A stretch of 39,595 nucleotides of DNA from an uncultured Erysipelotrichaceae bacterium (GTDB lineage Bacteria > Bacillota_I > Bacilli_A > Erysipelotrichales > Erysipelotrichaceae). Made by a program: the position numbers and the translations under genes. The stretch covers positions 1 through 39,595 of the forward strand of contig CASFOT010000040.1 of assembly GCA_949296305.1 (NCBI GenBank), read 5' to 3'. Positions 17,129 to 25,798 of the stretch are shown here, piece after piece (positions within the stretch are counted from its first letter, which is position 1; the number at the start of each line of letters is the position of its first letter). The notes under the pieces were generated by a model. The model had not been told where the DNA came from, did no database searches, and saw only the letters and a list, made by a program, of their open reading frames with translations.

Positions 17129-17395
17129 CTATTTACGCAGACCTAAACGCTCAATCAAAGTTTTATAACGTTCCAGATCCTTGTTTTTCAAATATACCAA
17201 CAGATTTCTACGACGACCAACCATCTTCATCAGACCACGCTGAGAATGATAATCATGTTTATGTTCTTTGAAGTGTTCAGTCAAACGATTGATACGTGCT
17301 GTCAATACTGCGATCTGTACTTCAGGAGAACCTGTGTCACCTTCGAAGCGAGCATATTCTTTCATGATTGCTTGTTTTTCACTTTTTAATAACAT
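17129..17395 (-). CDS. rpsO: 30S ribosomal protein S15
   Basis: An 88-aa protein, the usual length. It contains [30 protein letters not shown] and the basic [11 protein letters not shown] helix that binds 16S rRNA at the central-domain three-way junction. Shine-Dalgarno AGGAGG lies ten bases upstream. It has its own promoter and a ~75-nt structured leader that may mediate autoregulation by S15. Confidence 0.98.
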   Translation of the reverse strand: MLLKSEKQAIMKEYARFEGDTGSPEVQIAVLTARINRLTEHFKEHKHDYHSQRGLMKMVGRRRNLLVYLKNKDLERYKTLIERLGLRK

Positions 17396-17471
17396 CTTTT
17401 TTTCCTCCTATATTTTTGGTCCTTTTCCACCGAGATATCGTTCGAGGATAGCAGATCCCCAGTGAAAAAGC
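17396..17471 (-). promoter_or_regulatory. rpsO 5' leader, possible S15 autoregulatory RNA
   Basis: The leader holds GC-rich pairing segments between the predicted start (~17471) and the Shine-Dalgarno: CTATCCTCGAACG with CGATATCTCGG, and a GGGGATC block. S15 represses its own synthesis through leader RNAs of differing shape in different bacteria (established for Escherichia coli and Geobacillus). Whether this one binds S15 is inference. Confidence 0.4.
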
Positions 17472-17477
17472 AATATG

Positions 17478-17505
17478 ATTATATCACAAGATGCCAATAA
17501 TGCAA
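17478..17505 (-). promoter_or_regulatory. Promoter of rpsO
   Basis: TTGCAT (17505-17500), 16-bp spacer, perfect TATAAT (17483-17478), downstream of hemW. Confidence 0.8.
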
Positions 17506-17512
17506 CTCTTTT

Positions 17513-18595
17513 CTAAAGAAAATCGATCAGGATCTCATGTAATAAAAATTTCCCCTTTTCTGTGGTACGTAAATACCCTTCTTCAATGATCAGATCATTT
17601 CCTAAATGCTTTTGTATAGCATCTTCAAATTGCTTCGTCAAAGGAATATGATAGCGTTGTTCAAAAGCATCTAACGAGATTCCGCGATTTAGGCGCAATC
17701 CCATCATAACCGTTTCAAACATCTGCTCTTCATCATTTAACTTTGTCCATTCTGGACATGGACCATCTTTGAGATAACAATTTAATGAACGAGTATTATC
17801 ATAACGGCCAAGTGCTGTCTTGCCGCTGGCACCGCATCCGATTCCATAAAAATCTTCATACTGCCAGTATGTCAAGTTATGCCTGGAACAAGCACCATTT
17901 TTTGCAAAATTTGCAATTTCATATTGTTTAAATCCATGTTTTTCCAAACATTTGATTGCCTCTGCATACATTAGATACTCTATTTCATCATCTGCTTTTT
18001 GAACCCCTCTTTTTCCAAAAACAGAATTCTCTTCAATGGTCAAAGAGTATAGTGAAATATGCTGTATTGGCAACGACACAGCATGCAAGAGGTCTTTTTT
18101 CCACATAGCCAAGGTTTGTCCAGGTAATCCGTAGATAAGATCGATCGACAAACTTTGAATGCCAGCCGCAATCAATATTTTCAGTTTCTCTAGAATTTGA
18201 TCTGAACGATGATGGCGATTCATCATCTTTAATAATTGATCATCAAAACTTTGTACCCCCATAGAAATTCGATTGACACCATGATAAGCACAAATCGACG
18301 CTATTTCAGCATCTAACAATTCTGGATTCACTTCCATTGTATATTCCATCGTCGTTTGATAGAAAGGATCAAAAATAGATAATAAAGCATCTAATTCTTG
18401 ATAGGATAATGCATTAGGTGTTCCTCCACCGATATAAAGCGTTTGTAATGAACCGTTCATTTTTTCCATCGCTTCTTTTTTTAGCTGCGTCAGCCACGGC
18501 CCGATCAATGTTGTTTGATAAGTCGTACGTGCAAAATCACAGTAAGCACAGATAGAACGACAAAATGGCACATGCACATAAGCACTCTTTGTCAT
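17513..18595 (-). CDS. hemW: Radical SAM heme chaperone HemW
   Basis: A 360-aa radical SAM protein with the CxxxCxxC cluster motif in VPFCRSICAYCDFA, GGGTPNALS, the SIDLIYGLPGQT strand and a C-terminal winged domain. HemW (often annotated as oxygen-independent coproporphyrinogen III oxidase) transfers heme to respiratory enzymes in some bacteria. The cysteine after the cluster (CAYCDFA, not CxxCxF-C) fits HemW rather than true HemN. In Bacillus it follows lepA directly; here two extra genes separate them. No hrcA follows in this window. Confidence 0.9.
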   Translation of the reverse strand: MTKSAYVHVPFCRSICAYCDFARTTYQTTLIGPWLTQLKKEAMEKMNGSLQTLYIGGGTPNALSYQELDALLSIFDPFYQTTMEYTMEVNPELLDAEIASICAYHGVNRISMGVQSFDDQLLKMMNRHHRSDQILEKLKILIAAGIQSLSIDLIYGLPGQTLAMWKKDLLHAVSLPIQHISLYSLTIEENSVFGKRGVQKADDEIEYLMYAEAIKCLEKHGFKQYEIANFAKNGACSRHNLTYWQYEDFYGIGCGASGKTALGRYDNTRSLNCYLKDGPCPEWTKLNDEEQMFETVMMGLRLNRGISLDAFEQRYHIPLTKQFEDAIQKHLGNDLIIEEGYLRTTEKGKFLLHEILIDFL

Positions 18596-18605
18596 GAGAT
18601 CCTCC

Positions 18606-19313
18606 TCAAGAAATTCCTTTTAAACAAGTATAAACATACATGATCACTTTTCGATTTGTCGCCTCACCATGAAAAATCTCATGATAATCCGCAGGAATTG
18701 GTGCTGCATGTATGGCGCTTCGAATACATTTTTCTACACGGCTTGATGTTGAATGACAACGTTTGGCAATCATTGAATAAATATTTTTCATAATAATTTG
18801 GCGACTGGTCGGTATGGTCACAACGATCAAACAAGCCATCTTTAAATAATGAAAACCATTTAGATGACTAGGAATCATCAATTTTAATAGTAATGCAGTA
18901 ACATGTGTGTCTAAATCATTTTGGATCCGTTGCTGTTCCAACTCAAAGTGTTGCTGTTTGCATAAGGTCTCATACAATCGTCTTCCATCAAATGGTTCAA
19001 GCAAATACGCATCAATGGAATAACGTAACAACAATAAAACACTTTCCTCATGCAAGCATGAAAATGAAATGACCAAACGAATCCCATATTTAGATAATAA
19101 TGGATAAATCGTGTCAAACCATCGTTGCCAACAAGTTTTGATTTGCGAAAATTGCAAATAAAGTACATTTATTTCATCTTTCGCTAATAAAAGGGGATCA
19201 ATCAGCGCTTTTGAACTAAAGCCCTGAATGAGAAAGTCTTGCTTTTGGCGTTGAATCAAAATCAGTTGGGCAAGCAATTCATAATTCTGACTACAGATAA
19301 ACACTTTGAGCAT
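18606..19313 (-). CDS. Spo0A-like protein with degenerate receiver domain
   Basis: A 235-aa protein whose last ~105 residues match the Spo0A C-terminal DNA-binding domain: THVTALLLKLMIPSHLNGFHYLK, then STSSRVEKCIRSAIHAA, equal to the Spo0A recognition helix (TASRVERAIRHAIEVA in Bacillus), then ATNRKVIMYV. The N-terminal ~115 residues follow the receiver fold, but every phosphorylation residue is changed. The acidic pair becomes S8-Q9, the phospho-acceptor Asp is Q54 in VLYLQFS, the Thr/Ser position is S83, and the conserved Lys is E106 in LLEPFD. So it cannot be phosphorylated in the usual way. The start at 19313 matches the Spo0A N-terminus; a longer frame overlaps the upstream gene. Probably a phosphorelay-independent Spo0A homologue or a divergent paralogue. 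Confidence 0.8.
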   Translation of the reverse strand: MLKVFICSQNYELLAQLILIQRQKQDFLIQGFSSKALIDPLLLAKDEINVLYLQFSQIKTCWQRWFDTIYPLLSKYGIRLVISFSCLHEESVLLLLRYSIDAYLLEPFDGRRLYETLCKQQHFELEQQRIQNDLDTHVTALLLKLMIPSHLNGFHYLKMACLIVVTIPTSRQIIMKNIYSMIAKRCHSTSSRVEKCIRSAIHAAPIPADYHEIFHGEATNRKVIMYVYTCLKGIS

Positions 19314-19348
19314 GAACTTTTCTATCCCCTTTCCTTCAAGTACATGTT

Positions 19349-20191
19349 CTAATGTCCAGCTATCGTCGTATAATAAAAGCGTTTCCCTATTTTTCTGCGC
19401 CAATACCATCCTTGTTTGACAAAATCCTCCATTGCCATTCGAGCTGTTTCATAACAAACATCCGCATATTCCTTATATTCTTGAATGGAATAATAAGCTT
19501 TTTGTTCTCGGTGCGTTACAAAAAATGCAATCTGTTGTTTTGAAAATTGAGGAAATCGATGTTCCAATTGTTCTTTTGTCATACGCAGATATTCATCACC
19601 ATCACTTTTTAATAATAACAGACATTCCTCAAATTTCAACTCTGCCTGTGTCAGAAACAATAAAAACAAATAGGTCTTGTCACTAGATAAAAAAGCACTT
19701 TTATACAATATTTCATCTACGAAAAACATAGATTCCGCCATTGGTGCTTGCGGTATGACCAGCTGTTTCCATAAACGCACCATCTGCTGGTTGATCGATT
19801 CAGGCAACAGGGTCAAACAAAATAGGACCAACAAAAGATCACAGTATTTTTTTTGTAACTCTTGATAAAGAAACAAATCGGCATGATAAAAAGTTGAGTA
19901 GTGCTGTAATTCATGATCAATTGCCTGCATAGCTAATAATGGTGTTTTTTTATCACGATAATATAATTGCAAATATAACAAGAGAGCAAGCACTTCCTTT
20001 TGCCTTCTTATTACAAAAGGAGTAAAACACAAGTAATCATGTTTGTCCCTTAAAACTGCTCGGATGCTGTTTTCTTTTCGAACAGCTTCTAGTTCTTGCC
20101 AAATAGCTTCGGCAGCCAATGCGCCTTGTTGTTTGCAGAGTGCAGAATAAGATACATAATCATCTTCCATCAGCTTTGTTATTATCTTCAT
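19349..20191 (-). CDS. Unknown protein with C-terminal winged-helix-like end
   Basis: A 280-aa protein, mostly helical, that I do not recognise. It has a long hydrophobic-helical middle (KEVLALLLYLQLYY; CDLLLVLFCLTLLPES) that looks like a helical bundle rather than transmembrane segments. The C-terminus, about residues 232-278, reads like a winged helix (YKEYADVCYETARMAMEDFVKQ then WYWRRKIGKRFYYT). It starts with ATG after AGGTGATCTG and ends 35 nt before the Spo0A-like gene, so the two are very likely cotranscribed. Position beside a Spo0A homologue, among gpr and spoIIP, suggests a regulatory role in sporulation; this is inference only. Confidence 0.72.
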   Translation of the reverse strand: MKIITKLMEDDYVSYSALCKQQGALAAEAIWQELEAVRKENSIRAVLRDKHDYLCFTPFVIRRQKEVLALLLYLQLYYRDKKTPLLAMQAIDHELQHYSTFYHADLFLYQELQKKYCDLLLVLFCLTLLPESINQQMVRLWKQLVIPQAPMAESMFFVDEILYKSAFLSSDKTYLFLLFLTQAELKFEECLLLLKSDGDEYLRMTKEQLEHRFPQFSKQQIAFFVTHREQKAYYSIQEYKEYADVCYETARMAMEDFVKQGWYWRRKIGKRFYYTTIAGH

Positions 20192-20253
20192 CAGATCACC
20201 TGTCTTTCAGAATACCACATTTCTGTGATGAAACTGTAAATTTCGTCAAAAAT

Positions 20254-20284
20254 AGAAAAAAGCAGACATTTTATCTGCTTTTTT
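20254..20284 (-). terminator. Terminator of lepA (bidirectional form)
   Basis: AGCAGA-TAAAATG-TCTGCT with T-runs on both sides; on minus it lies about 40 nt after the lepA stop. Confidence 0.85.
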
Positions 20285-20322
20285 CTATATACCTAAAAGA
20301 AGCTGATTTTTCCATAGGATAT

Positions 20323-22125
20323 TTAATCATCATCCATTGAAAGGACAGCCATAAATGCCTCTTGCGGGATATCTACGCTGCCAACTGATTTCATGCGTTT
20401 CTTTCCTTCTTTTTGTTTCTCTAACAACTTCTTCTTACGAGAAATGTCACCACCATAACATTTTGCTAAGACATTCTTTCGAAGTGATTTAATGTTGGTA
20501 CGGGCAATGATCTTGCCGCCAATAGCAGCTTGAACCGGAATTTCAAACTGGTGCTTTGGAATGAGGTCTTTTAACTTTTGCGTCATCTGATTACCGCGAT
20601 GATAAGCAAAATCACGGTGAACGATGATGCTGAGCGCATCGACAATCTCTCCATTCAACAAGATATCCATTTTAACTAGATTGCTTTGCTTATATTCCGA
20701 AAGATCATAATCTAATGAAGCGTAGCCTTTTGTACAAGATTTCAAACGATCAAAGAAATCAAAGATAATTTCTGCCAATGGCATTTCATAAATAATATTC
20801 ATACGATTGGTATCGATTACCTGCATATCCAGATAGATGCCACGTTTTTTTTGACATAATTCCATCACAGCACCTACAAAATCATTAGGAACCATAATTT
20901 GAGCCTTGACGTAAGGTTCTTCAATATGATCCGTTTTTTGCGGTTCTGGTAAAAACGCAGGATTGTCAACTTGGATCATCGAACCATCAGTTAGATAAAC
21001 GTGGTAGATGACCGATGGAGATGTAGCAATCAAATTGATATTATATTCCCGTTCGATTCGTTCTTGGATCACATCCATATGCAAAAGCCCTAAAAACCCA
21101 CAACGAAATCCAAAACCTAAGGCTTGCGAAGTTTCTGGCTCAAACTGCAGAGAAGCGTCGTTCAGCTTCAATTTTTCCAACGCATCCCGTAAATCATTAT
21201 ATTTTGCGTTATCAATCGGATACAATCCACAATAAACCATCGGGTTCATCACACGGTATCCCGGTAATGCATGGTCTGCTGGGTCAGCAACAAGAGTGAT
21301 GGTATCTCCTACATGTACATCACTGATATCTTTGATTGCTGCAGTAATCCATCCAACTTCACCGCAATGCAAGGTTTCTCTTTTTACTTCTTTTGGATTA
21401 CGGATACCTACTTCCAGCACTTCATATTCAGCATGGCTTGCCATAAAACGTATGCGGTCTCCAACAGAGACACATCCTTCTTTCACACTGATAAAAGCAA
21501 TGACGCCACGGTAAGAGTCATACAAGGAATCAAACACCAAGGCTTGTAACGGTGCATTCATATCCCCTTTCGGTGCAGGGATCTTCGCAACGATAGCTTC
21601 TAGAACATCTTCAACATTTAATCCACTTTTTGCAGAAATCATTGGAGCATCACTGCAGTCTATTCCAATGACATCTTCAATTTCTTTCTTTACCACCTCA
21701 GGTTGTGCGCTTGGTAAATCAATCTTGTTGATAACAGGAACAATTTCTAGGTCGTTATCCAATGCAAGATATACATTTGCCAAAGTTTGTGCTTCTATTC
21801 CTTGTGCGGCATCTACGACCAAAACAGCGCCTTCACAGGCAGCTAATGAGCGAGACACCTCATAACTAACGTCAACATGACCAGGTGTATCAATCAAATG
21901 AAAGAGATATTCTTCTCCATTTTTCGCTTGATATGTCAACTGTACTGCGTTTAATTTGATCGTGATCCCACGCTCTTGTTCCAGATCCATCGAATCTAAG
22001 ATCTGTGCTTTCATTTCCCGTTTCTCGACTGTATTTGTCAATTCTAAGATCCGGTCTGCAAGCGTTGATTTCCCATGATCAATATGCGCAATGATAGAAA
22101 AATTACGAATATGACTCTGATCCAT
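20323..22125 (-). CDS. lepA: Elongation factor 4 (LepA)
   Basis: A 600-aa translational GTPase, normal length. GTPase motifs: [14 protein letters not shown] (G1), RGITIKL (G2), DTPGHVD (G3), NKIDLPSA (G4). The LepA-specific C-terminal domain carries [15 protein letters not shown] and [23 protein letters not shown]4 acts on stalled or pre-translocation ribosomes and influences initiation. It has its own promoter and the start is preceded by GAGGAGG. As in Bacillus it is downstream of gpr-spoIIP-yqxA, but here fmt lies between. Confidence 0.97.
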   Translation of the reverse strand: MDQSHIRNFSIIAHIDHGKSTLADRILELTNTVEKREMKAQILDSMDLEQERGITIKLNAVQLTYQAKNGEEYLFHLIDTPGHVDVSYEVSRSLAACEGAVLVVDAAQGIEAQTLANVYLALDNDLEIVPVINKIDLPSAQPEVVKKEIEDVIGIDCSDAPMISAKSGLNVEDVLEAIVAKIPAPKGDMNAPLQALVFDSLYDSYRGVIAFISVKEGCVSVGDRIRFMASHAEYEVLEVGIRNPKEVKRETLHCGEVGWITAAIKDISDVHVGDTITLVADPADHALPGYRVMNPMVYCGLYPIDNAKYNDLRDALEKLKLNDASLQFEPETSQALGFGFRCGFLGLLHMDVIQERIEREYNINLIATSPSVIYHVYLTDGSMIQVDNPAFLPEPQKTDHIEEPYVKAQIMVPNDFVGAVMELCQKKRGIYLDMQVIDTNRMNIIYEMPLAEIIFDFFDRLKSCTKGYASLDYDLSEYKQSNLVKMDILLNGEIVDALSIIVHRDFAYHRGNQMTQKLKDLIPKHQFEIPVQAAIGGKIIARTNIKSLRKNVLAKCYGGDISRKKKLLEKQKEGKKRMKSVGSVDIPQEAFMAVLSMDDD

Positions 22126-22149
22126 ACGCTACCTCCTCAAAACAGAACA

Positions 22150-22177
22150 ATTATAACAAATCTTTGTCTTCTTGCAA
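22150..22177 (-). promoter_or_regulatory. Promoter of lepA
   Basis: TTGCAA (22177-22172), 16-bp spacer, TATAAT (22155-22150), about 20 nt before the Shine-Dalgarno. Confidence 0.7.
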
Positions 22178-22295
22178 AGAAAAAGACAGAGATTTGAGCA
22201 GCTCTCCATCACCTAGACACCCCTTTCTAAAAGGGACAATGAACAAGAAACGAGCGGTTAAATCTGTTTTGTCTTTGATATCATGCTTCATCATC

Positions 22296-22355
22296 AAAAA
22301 ATCTCGCCGCGATCGAAGAATGAAGATTCTTTCATATTTCTGCATTAGCGAGATT
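22296..22355 (-). terminator. Terminator of fmt with a long inner loop
   Basis: AATCTCGC (22355-22348) pairs with GCGAGATT (22307-22300), followed by T6. The 40-nt loop holds a second hairpin (AAGAAT/ATTCTT). Confidence 0.65.
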
Positions 22356-22369
22356 CTCGAATATCCTTG

Positions 22370-23308
22370 TTAAATATCAAAAGATGTATGCAGCCACTGT
22401 TTGCCGATCCCATTATAGAATGAACGTGCATCCGTTCGTTTTTTTCCTTCCAGCTGAATCTCATCGACCAACAAATAGCCGCCTTTAACCGCAATGGCCA
22501 TGCCATTTTCGATCATGCCGACGAATTCACCTGCAGGATATTCATGTTCTTTTTCCATTTTCCGCACGCTATGCAATTTTACTTTCTTTCGATCATGCAT
22601 GATATAGCCGACAGGAAATGGAATAAGTCCACGTGCATGATTATAGACATCCCGTATATCTTGATTCAAATCAATTTTTTCTTCCTCCGGCGTGATGGTA
22701 TAAGCAAACGTGGCCTGCGCTTCATCTTGTTCGATAAAGACTGCAGTTCCATCGAATACTGAAGGAAGATGTGTGATCAACAGATCTGCACCAGCAACTG
22801 CCAATTTATCAAAAAGAGTACCAGCGGTATCTTTCTCATCGATCATAACTGAACATTGTGCCATTATTGCGCCTGCATCCATCCGTTTTTCCATCCGCAT
22901 CATCGTCATACCTGTTACGGCATCTCCTTGAATGATTGCCTTATGAACAGGAGCTCCTCCACGCAGTTTTGGCAATAATGAAGCATGAAGATTGATTGCC
23001 CCAAAACGAGGATGTCTCAACAAAGGATCAGGCACAAATTGCCCATATGCACATGTTACGATCAGATCTGCATCTACATTCATGATCTGCATATATTCTT
23101 GTTTGATGTTTTGCGGCTGAAACAATGAAAGACCTTTCTCCAAAGCATAACTTTTCACCGCTGACATGGTCAATTGCTGTTTTCGACCGCTTTTACGATC
23201 CGGCTGTGTCACCACTAATGTGATTTCATAACCTTCTTCTACCAAACGTTCTAAGATCGTCTTTGCAATTGGTGGTGTCCCCATAAAAATAATCTTTTCT
23301 TTTTCCAT
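22370..23308 (-). CDS. fmt: Methionyl-tRNA formyltransferase
   Basis: A 312-aa enzyme, usual length, that formylates initiator Met-tRNA using 10-formyl-THF. Motifs: IIFMGTPPIAKTILERL, LVVTQPDRKSGRK, the catalytic AINLHASLLPKLRGGAPVHKAIIQGD (Asn-His pair), and the C-terminal OB-type domain. It is usually beside def or rsmB; here it stands between yqxA and lepA, with no def nearby. It probably shares transcription with the spore genes upstream or has an unseen promoter in the 34-bp gap. Confidence 0.97.
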   Translation of the reverse strand: MEKEKIIFMGTPPIAKTILERLVEEGYEITLVVTQPDRKSGRKQQLTMSAVKSYALEKGLSLFQPQNIKQEYMQIMNVDADLIVTCAYGQFVPDPLLRHPRFGAINLHASLLPKLRGGAPVHKAIIQGDAVTGMTMMRMEKRMDAGAIMAQCSVMIDEKDTAGTLFDKLAVAGADLLITHLPSVFDGTAVFIEQDEAQATFAYTITPEEEKIDLNQDIRDVYNHARGLIPFPVGYIMHDRKKVKLHSVRKMEKEHEYPAGEFVGMIENGMAIAVKGGYLLVDEIQLEGKKRTDARSFYNGIGKQWLHTSFDI

Positions 23309-23342
23309 ATATTCACTTCCGATTTCTTAAAATATTATACAC

Positions 23343-23627
23343 TTATACTAATAGTGCTGTAAAGAAATCTGTAACAGCCAATGTTCCGATACGAACACTG
23401 TCAACGATCATGTTGCTCATAAACAGAGCAAATGAAGATGCTTTATTTTCGTCGATCGTATAAAATGGATCTTCATCTTTCTGACTTTTCCATGGAAGAC
23501 CTGCCTGTTGCTGCAATTCGAAATCTTCAATTTTATCATTCATATCTTGTACACTTACCTCTTTCAATGAGGATCCGATGATAATGATCATCGCAATCAA
23601 TGCTGCATCAAACAAAAAACGTTTCAT
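23343..23627 (-). CDS. yqxA: YqxA-like small protein
   Basis: A 94-aa protein with an N-terminal hydrophobic anchor (FLFDAALIAMIIIIGSSL), a polar linker (QQQAGLPWKSQKDEDPFY), and a C-terminal amphipathic or second hydrophobic segment. Sequence alone is weak. The name comes from its place directly after spoIIP, as in Bacillus gpr-spoIIP-yqxA, and from similar size and topology. Function unknown; a role in the sporangium is inferred. Shine-Dalgarno GAGGTGG lies upstream. Confidence 0.65.
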   Translation of the reverse strand: MKRFLFDAALIAMIIIIGSSLKEVSVQDMNDKIEDFELQQQAGLPWKSQKDEDPFYTIDENKASSFALFMSNMIVDSVRIGTLAVTDFFTALLV

Positions 23628-23637
23628 TTTCCCACCT

Positions 23638-24489
23638 CTATGCTAGATATTCACATATCCCTTTTGCTAATACTTGTATTGAATTCTCTACTTCTTCAAA
23701 TGTATTGTTGTTTGTTCCGACCTCAACTAAGATCATGTGTTCGCTTATATGTTGATTGTAATACGCTTCTCTCGTCATCGTTTTTTTCATTATACCTGGT
23801 TGCAGCTGTTCAATATTGTCATATAATGTTTGTGCTAATGCTTGTGTTTCTTCACAACGTCCGCTCAATCCTCCAACGACAAACATCATCCGCGCATAGT
23901 TTTTTCCATTGATCGTAACAAAACTATTTGCTCTTGGTACGGCATCTCGATGAAAATCAATAATCAAATCAAATGGACCATAATTCACCAAAGCCTCATT
24001 AAGAAAGCTTGCTGAAATCTGATAACTATCATTATAATTTAATCCATTCTCCTTCATATATTCTGAAAAAGAATTGGTTTCAACGATAACCTCGAACCCA
24101 TTTTGTTCTAAGATTTCGGCTAATTCCATAGCACCGTCCAAAACTGTTTTTCCTTTTAAATATTCTTCACTCTGATGCGTATCATAAATATAAATTCTTT
24201 TTGCTTCTTTTTTCTTATTTTTAACTTCAGGAACACTAACGGTTTCATCTGTTGTGGTAATTGTCTGCTCCACCACACTGTTCTTCGTCGTTTCTTGCTT
24301 CGCAGCAGAAAGAACATTTAATTGGCTTTTTAATGAAAAATTTTCTGTCCTCGTCTCTTGTTTCACAACAAATAAATTCAAGAAATGGCTTTGCTCGATC
24401 AATTGTTTCATCCCTTCAAAAAAAGGCGTATAAAACAAAAATAAGCCAAGCAAGATGAGCTTTAAAAAAATTTTGATCCGAACGCGCAC
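23638..24489 (-). CDS. spoIIP: Stage II sporulation protein P (SpoIIP)
   Basis: A 283-aa membrane-anchored peptidoglycan amidase and endopeptidase that, with SpoIID and SpoIIM, drives engulfment of the forespore. One N-terminal span (IFLKLILLGLFLFYTPFF) is followed by a low-complexity linker. The SpoIIP catalytic domain has IYIYDTHQSEEY, LIIDFHRDAVPR and VEVGTNNNTFEEVENS, which carry the zinc ligands and the glutamate. I take the GTG at 24489 as the start because GGAGGTGAG lies four bases upstream; the longer TTG frame overlaps the gpr stop and has no ribosome site. Between gpr and yqxA as in Bacillus. Confidence 0.92.
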   Translation of the reverse strand: MRVRIKIFLKLILLGLFLFYTPFFEGMKQLIEQSHFLNLFVVKQETRTENFSLKSQLNVLSAAKQETTKNSVVEQTITTTDETVSVPEVKNKKKEAKRIYIYDTHQSEEYLKGKTVLDGAMELAEILEQNGFEVIVETNSFSEYMKENGLNYNDSYQISASFLNEALVNYGPFDLIIDFHRDAVPRANSFVTINGKNYARMMFVVGGLSGRCEETQALAQTLYDNIEQLQPGIMKKTMTREAYYNQHISEHMILVEVGTNNNTFEEVENSIQVLAKGICEYLA

Positions 24490-24536
24490 ACACTCACCTC
24501 CACAGGAAGTATATGTCTGCGCTTTCAACAAAATGC

Positions 24537-25397
24537 TCAAAATCGCTCACAATTTGGATGACAGGCACGATTGATTCCTGCAGCAATTATGGAGGACAGA
24601 TGTAATAATTCCTCATCCATTGCTTTTGGTGTCACAACAAAATCTGCTTGACGTTCATAAAAAGAACGTATCCATTCTTCTTTTTCACCAACTGCTTCTT
24701 GCAAAATCGCATAAATGCTCGTAACCGTCGCAACGCCTAACGCAATGACTGGTACATGTACTGTCTTTTCGTTTAGCGCTCGGCGATGATTTCCTACTCC
24801 GCTGCCAGGTTGGATTCCTGTATTGCTGATTTGGATCACCCGATTGATTCGTTGAAGCTGACGGGTCGCCAATGCGTCAATCGCAAAAATCAGATCCGGT
24901 TGATATGCTGCGGCAACATGTTCAATGATCACGCTGCTTTCTAGTCCCGTTTGTCCCATAACACCCGGAGCTAAAACTGCGACATTTCGCATCCCTTGCA
25001 AATGATGCGTATCTGCATGTGCAAATAAATGAGCAGTCACCAAGATTTCCTTAGCCACACGAGGACCTAATGCATCACTGACAAAATCCCGATTACCCAA
25101 ACCGACAACCAATATTTTCTGAATTTTTTTCATATTCTCCGTCATTTTTGTTAAACAATGATCGATTGATTCGATCAATTCCTTTCTTTGTTCAAGATCT
25201 TGAAGTTTTGAAAAAGAAATACTGATATAATCTCCGGGTTCTTTTTCTATCGGATTTTCCCTATCATGAACATGAATGTGGTTAATCGAAACGTATTTCC
25301 CTTGCTTTTTGACATGAGTATATCCTCTCGCATCCATCTGTTCTTCAACCATTTCATCTGCAAAATCAGTACGAATCATAGCATATTCTTTCTGCAT
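24537..25397 (-). CDS. gpr: Germination protease GPR
   Basis: A 286-aa A25-family protease that degrades small acid-soluble spore proteins at germination. It is made as a zymogen. The opening AMIRTDFADEM matches the GPR autoprocessing region (RTDLA in Bacillus). The core has VVGLGNRDFVSDALGPR, VLAPGVMGQTGLES, FAIDALATRQLQRINRVIQ, and GIQPGSGVGNHRRALN, all typical. Shine-Dalgarno GAGGTGAT precedes the ATG. It is divergent from rpsT and followed by spoIIP. Its presence with SpoIIP is the strongest evidence that this organism makes endospores. Confidence 0.95.
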   Translation of the reverse strand: MQKEYAMIRTDFADEMVEEQMDARGYTHVKKQGKYVSINHIHVHDRENPIEKEPGDYISISFSKLQDLEQRKELIESIDHCLTKMTENMKKIQKILVVGLGNRDFVSDALGPRVAKEILVTAHLFAHADTHHLQGMRNVAVLAPGVMGQTGLESSVIIEHVAAAYQPDLIFAIDALATRQLQRINRVIQISNTGIQPGSGVGNHRRALNEKTVHVPVIALGVATVTSIYAILQEAVGEKEEWIRSFYERQADFVVTPKAMDEELLHLSSIIAAGINRACHPNCERF

Positions 25398-25415
25398 AAC
25401 GGATCACCTCATCTA

Positions 25416-25422
25416 TAGTATG
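25416..25422 (-). promoter_or_regulatory. Possible sigma-G/sigma-F -10 of gpr
   Basis: CATACTA fits the sigma-G -10 consensus CATWHTA and lies 18 nt before the gpr start codon. The -35 region (GCAAT, 18 bp upstream) matches GHATR only partly. Confidence 0.35.
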
Positions 25423-25441
25423 GCTTTTTTTTAGCTAATTA

Positions 25442-25470
25442 TTGCTTTTTCAATTCAGGTTTGCTATAAT
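25442..25470 (+). promoter_or_regulatory. Promoter of rpsT
   Basis: TTGCTT (25442-25447), 17-bp spacer ending TTTGC, perfect TATAAT (25465-25470) preceded by TG. Confidence 0.85.
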
Positions 25471-25506
25471 TTACAAGCATTGAAAAGAAAACAGGAGGTG
25501 TACAAC

Positions 25507-25770
25507 ATGCCACAAATCAAATCACAGAAAAAACGTGTAAAGACAAACAACAAAAGACACTTAGCAGTGGTTTCTCAGAAGTCTGCTCTGAAAACAGCAA
25601 TCAAAAAAGTATTGAATGCAGTAGAAGCAAACGATAAGGATGCTGCTGTTGCTGCATACAAAGAGGCATGCTCTAAGCTGGACAAGGCGGTTGTAAAAGG
25701 TCTGCACCATAAAAATTACGCAAACCGTCAGAAATCACGTTTGAGCAACGCTGTTAACAGCATCGAATAA
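25507..25770 (+). CDS. rpsT: 30S ribosomal protein S20
   Basis: An 87-aa, Lys/Arg/Ala-rich three-helix protein with the typical start MPQIKSQKKRVKTN, the middle SALKTAIKKVLNAVEA, and the end HHKNYANRQKSRLSNAVNS. It binds the 5' domain of 16S rRNA. AGGAGGTG precedes the ATG at 25507, so the nine-codon longer frame is rejected. Position between the com genes and gpr, opposite to both, is exactly that of Bacillus rpsT. Confidence 0.97.
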   Translation: MPQIKSQKKRVKTNNKRHLAVVSQKSALKTAIKKVLNAVEANDKDAAVAAYKEACSKLDKAVVKGLHHKNYANRQKSRLSNAVNSIE

Positions 25771-25774
25771 AATT

Positions 25775-25798
25775 GCCGGATATCCGGCTTTTTCTTTT
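25775..25798 (+). terminator. Terminator of rpsT
   Basis: Palindromic stem GCCGGATATCCGGC followed by TTTTTCTTTTT. Confidence 0.85.

Noticed and set aside
17513-18595. HemW as a true coproporphyrinogen dehydrogenase (HemN)
   Set aside because: The cluster motif and length fit HemW; no other heme-synthesis genes are in the window.
22151-22345. 64-codon open frame on minus between fmt and lepA
   Set aside because: It lies over the fmt terminator and the lepA promoter and has no ribosome site.
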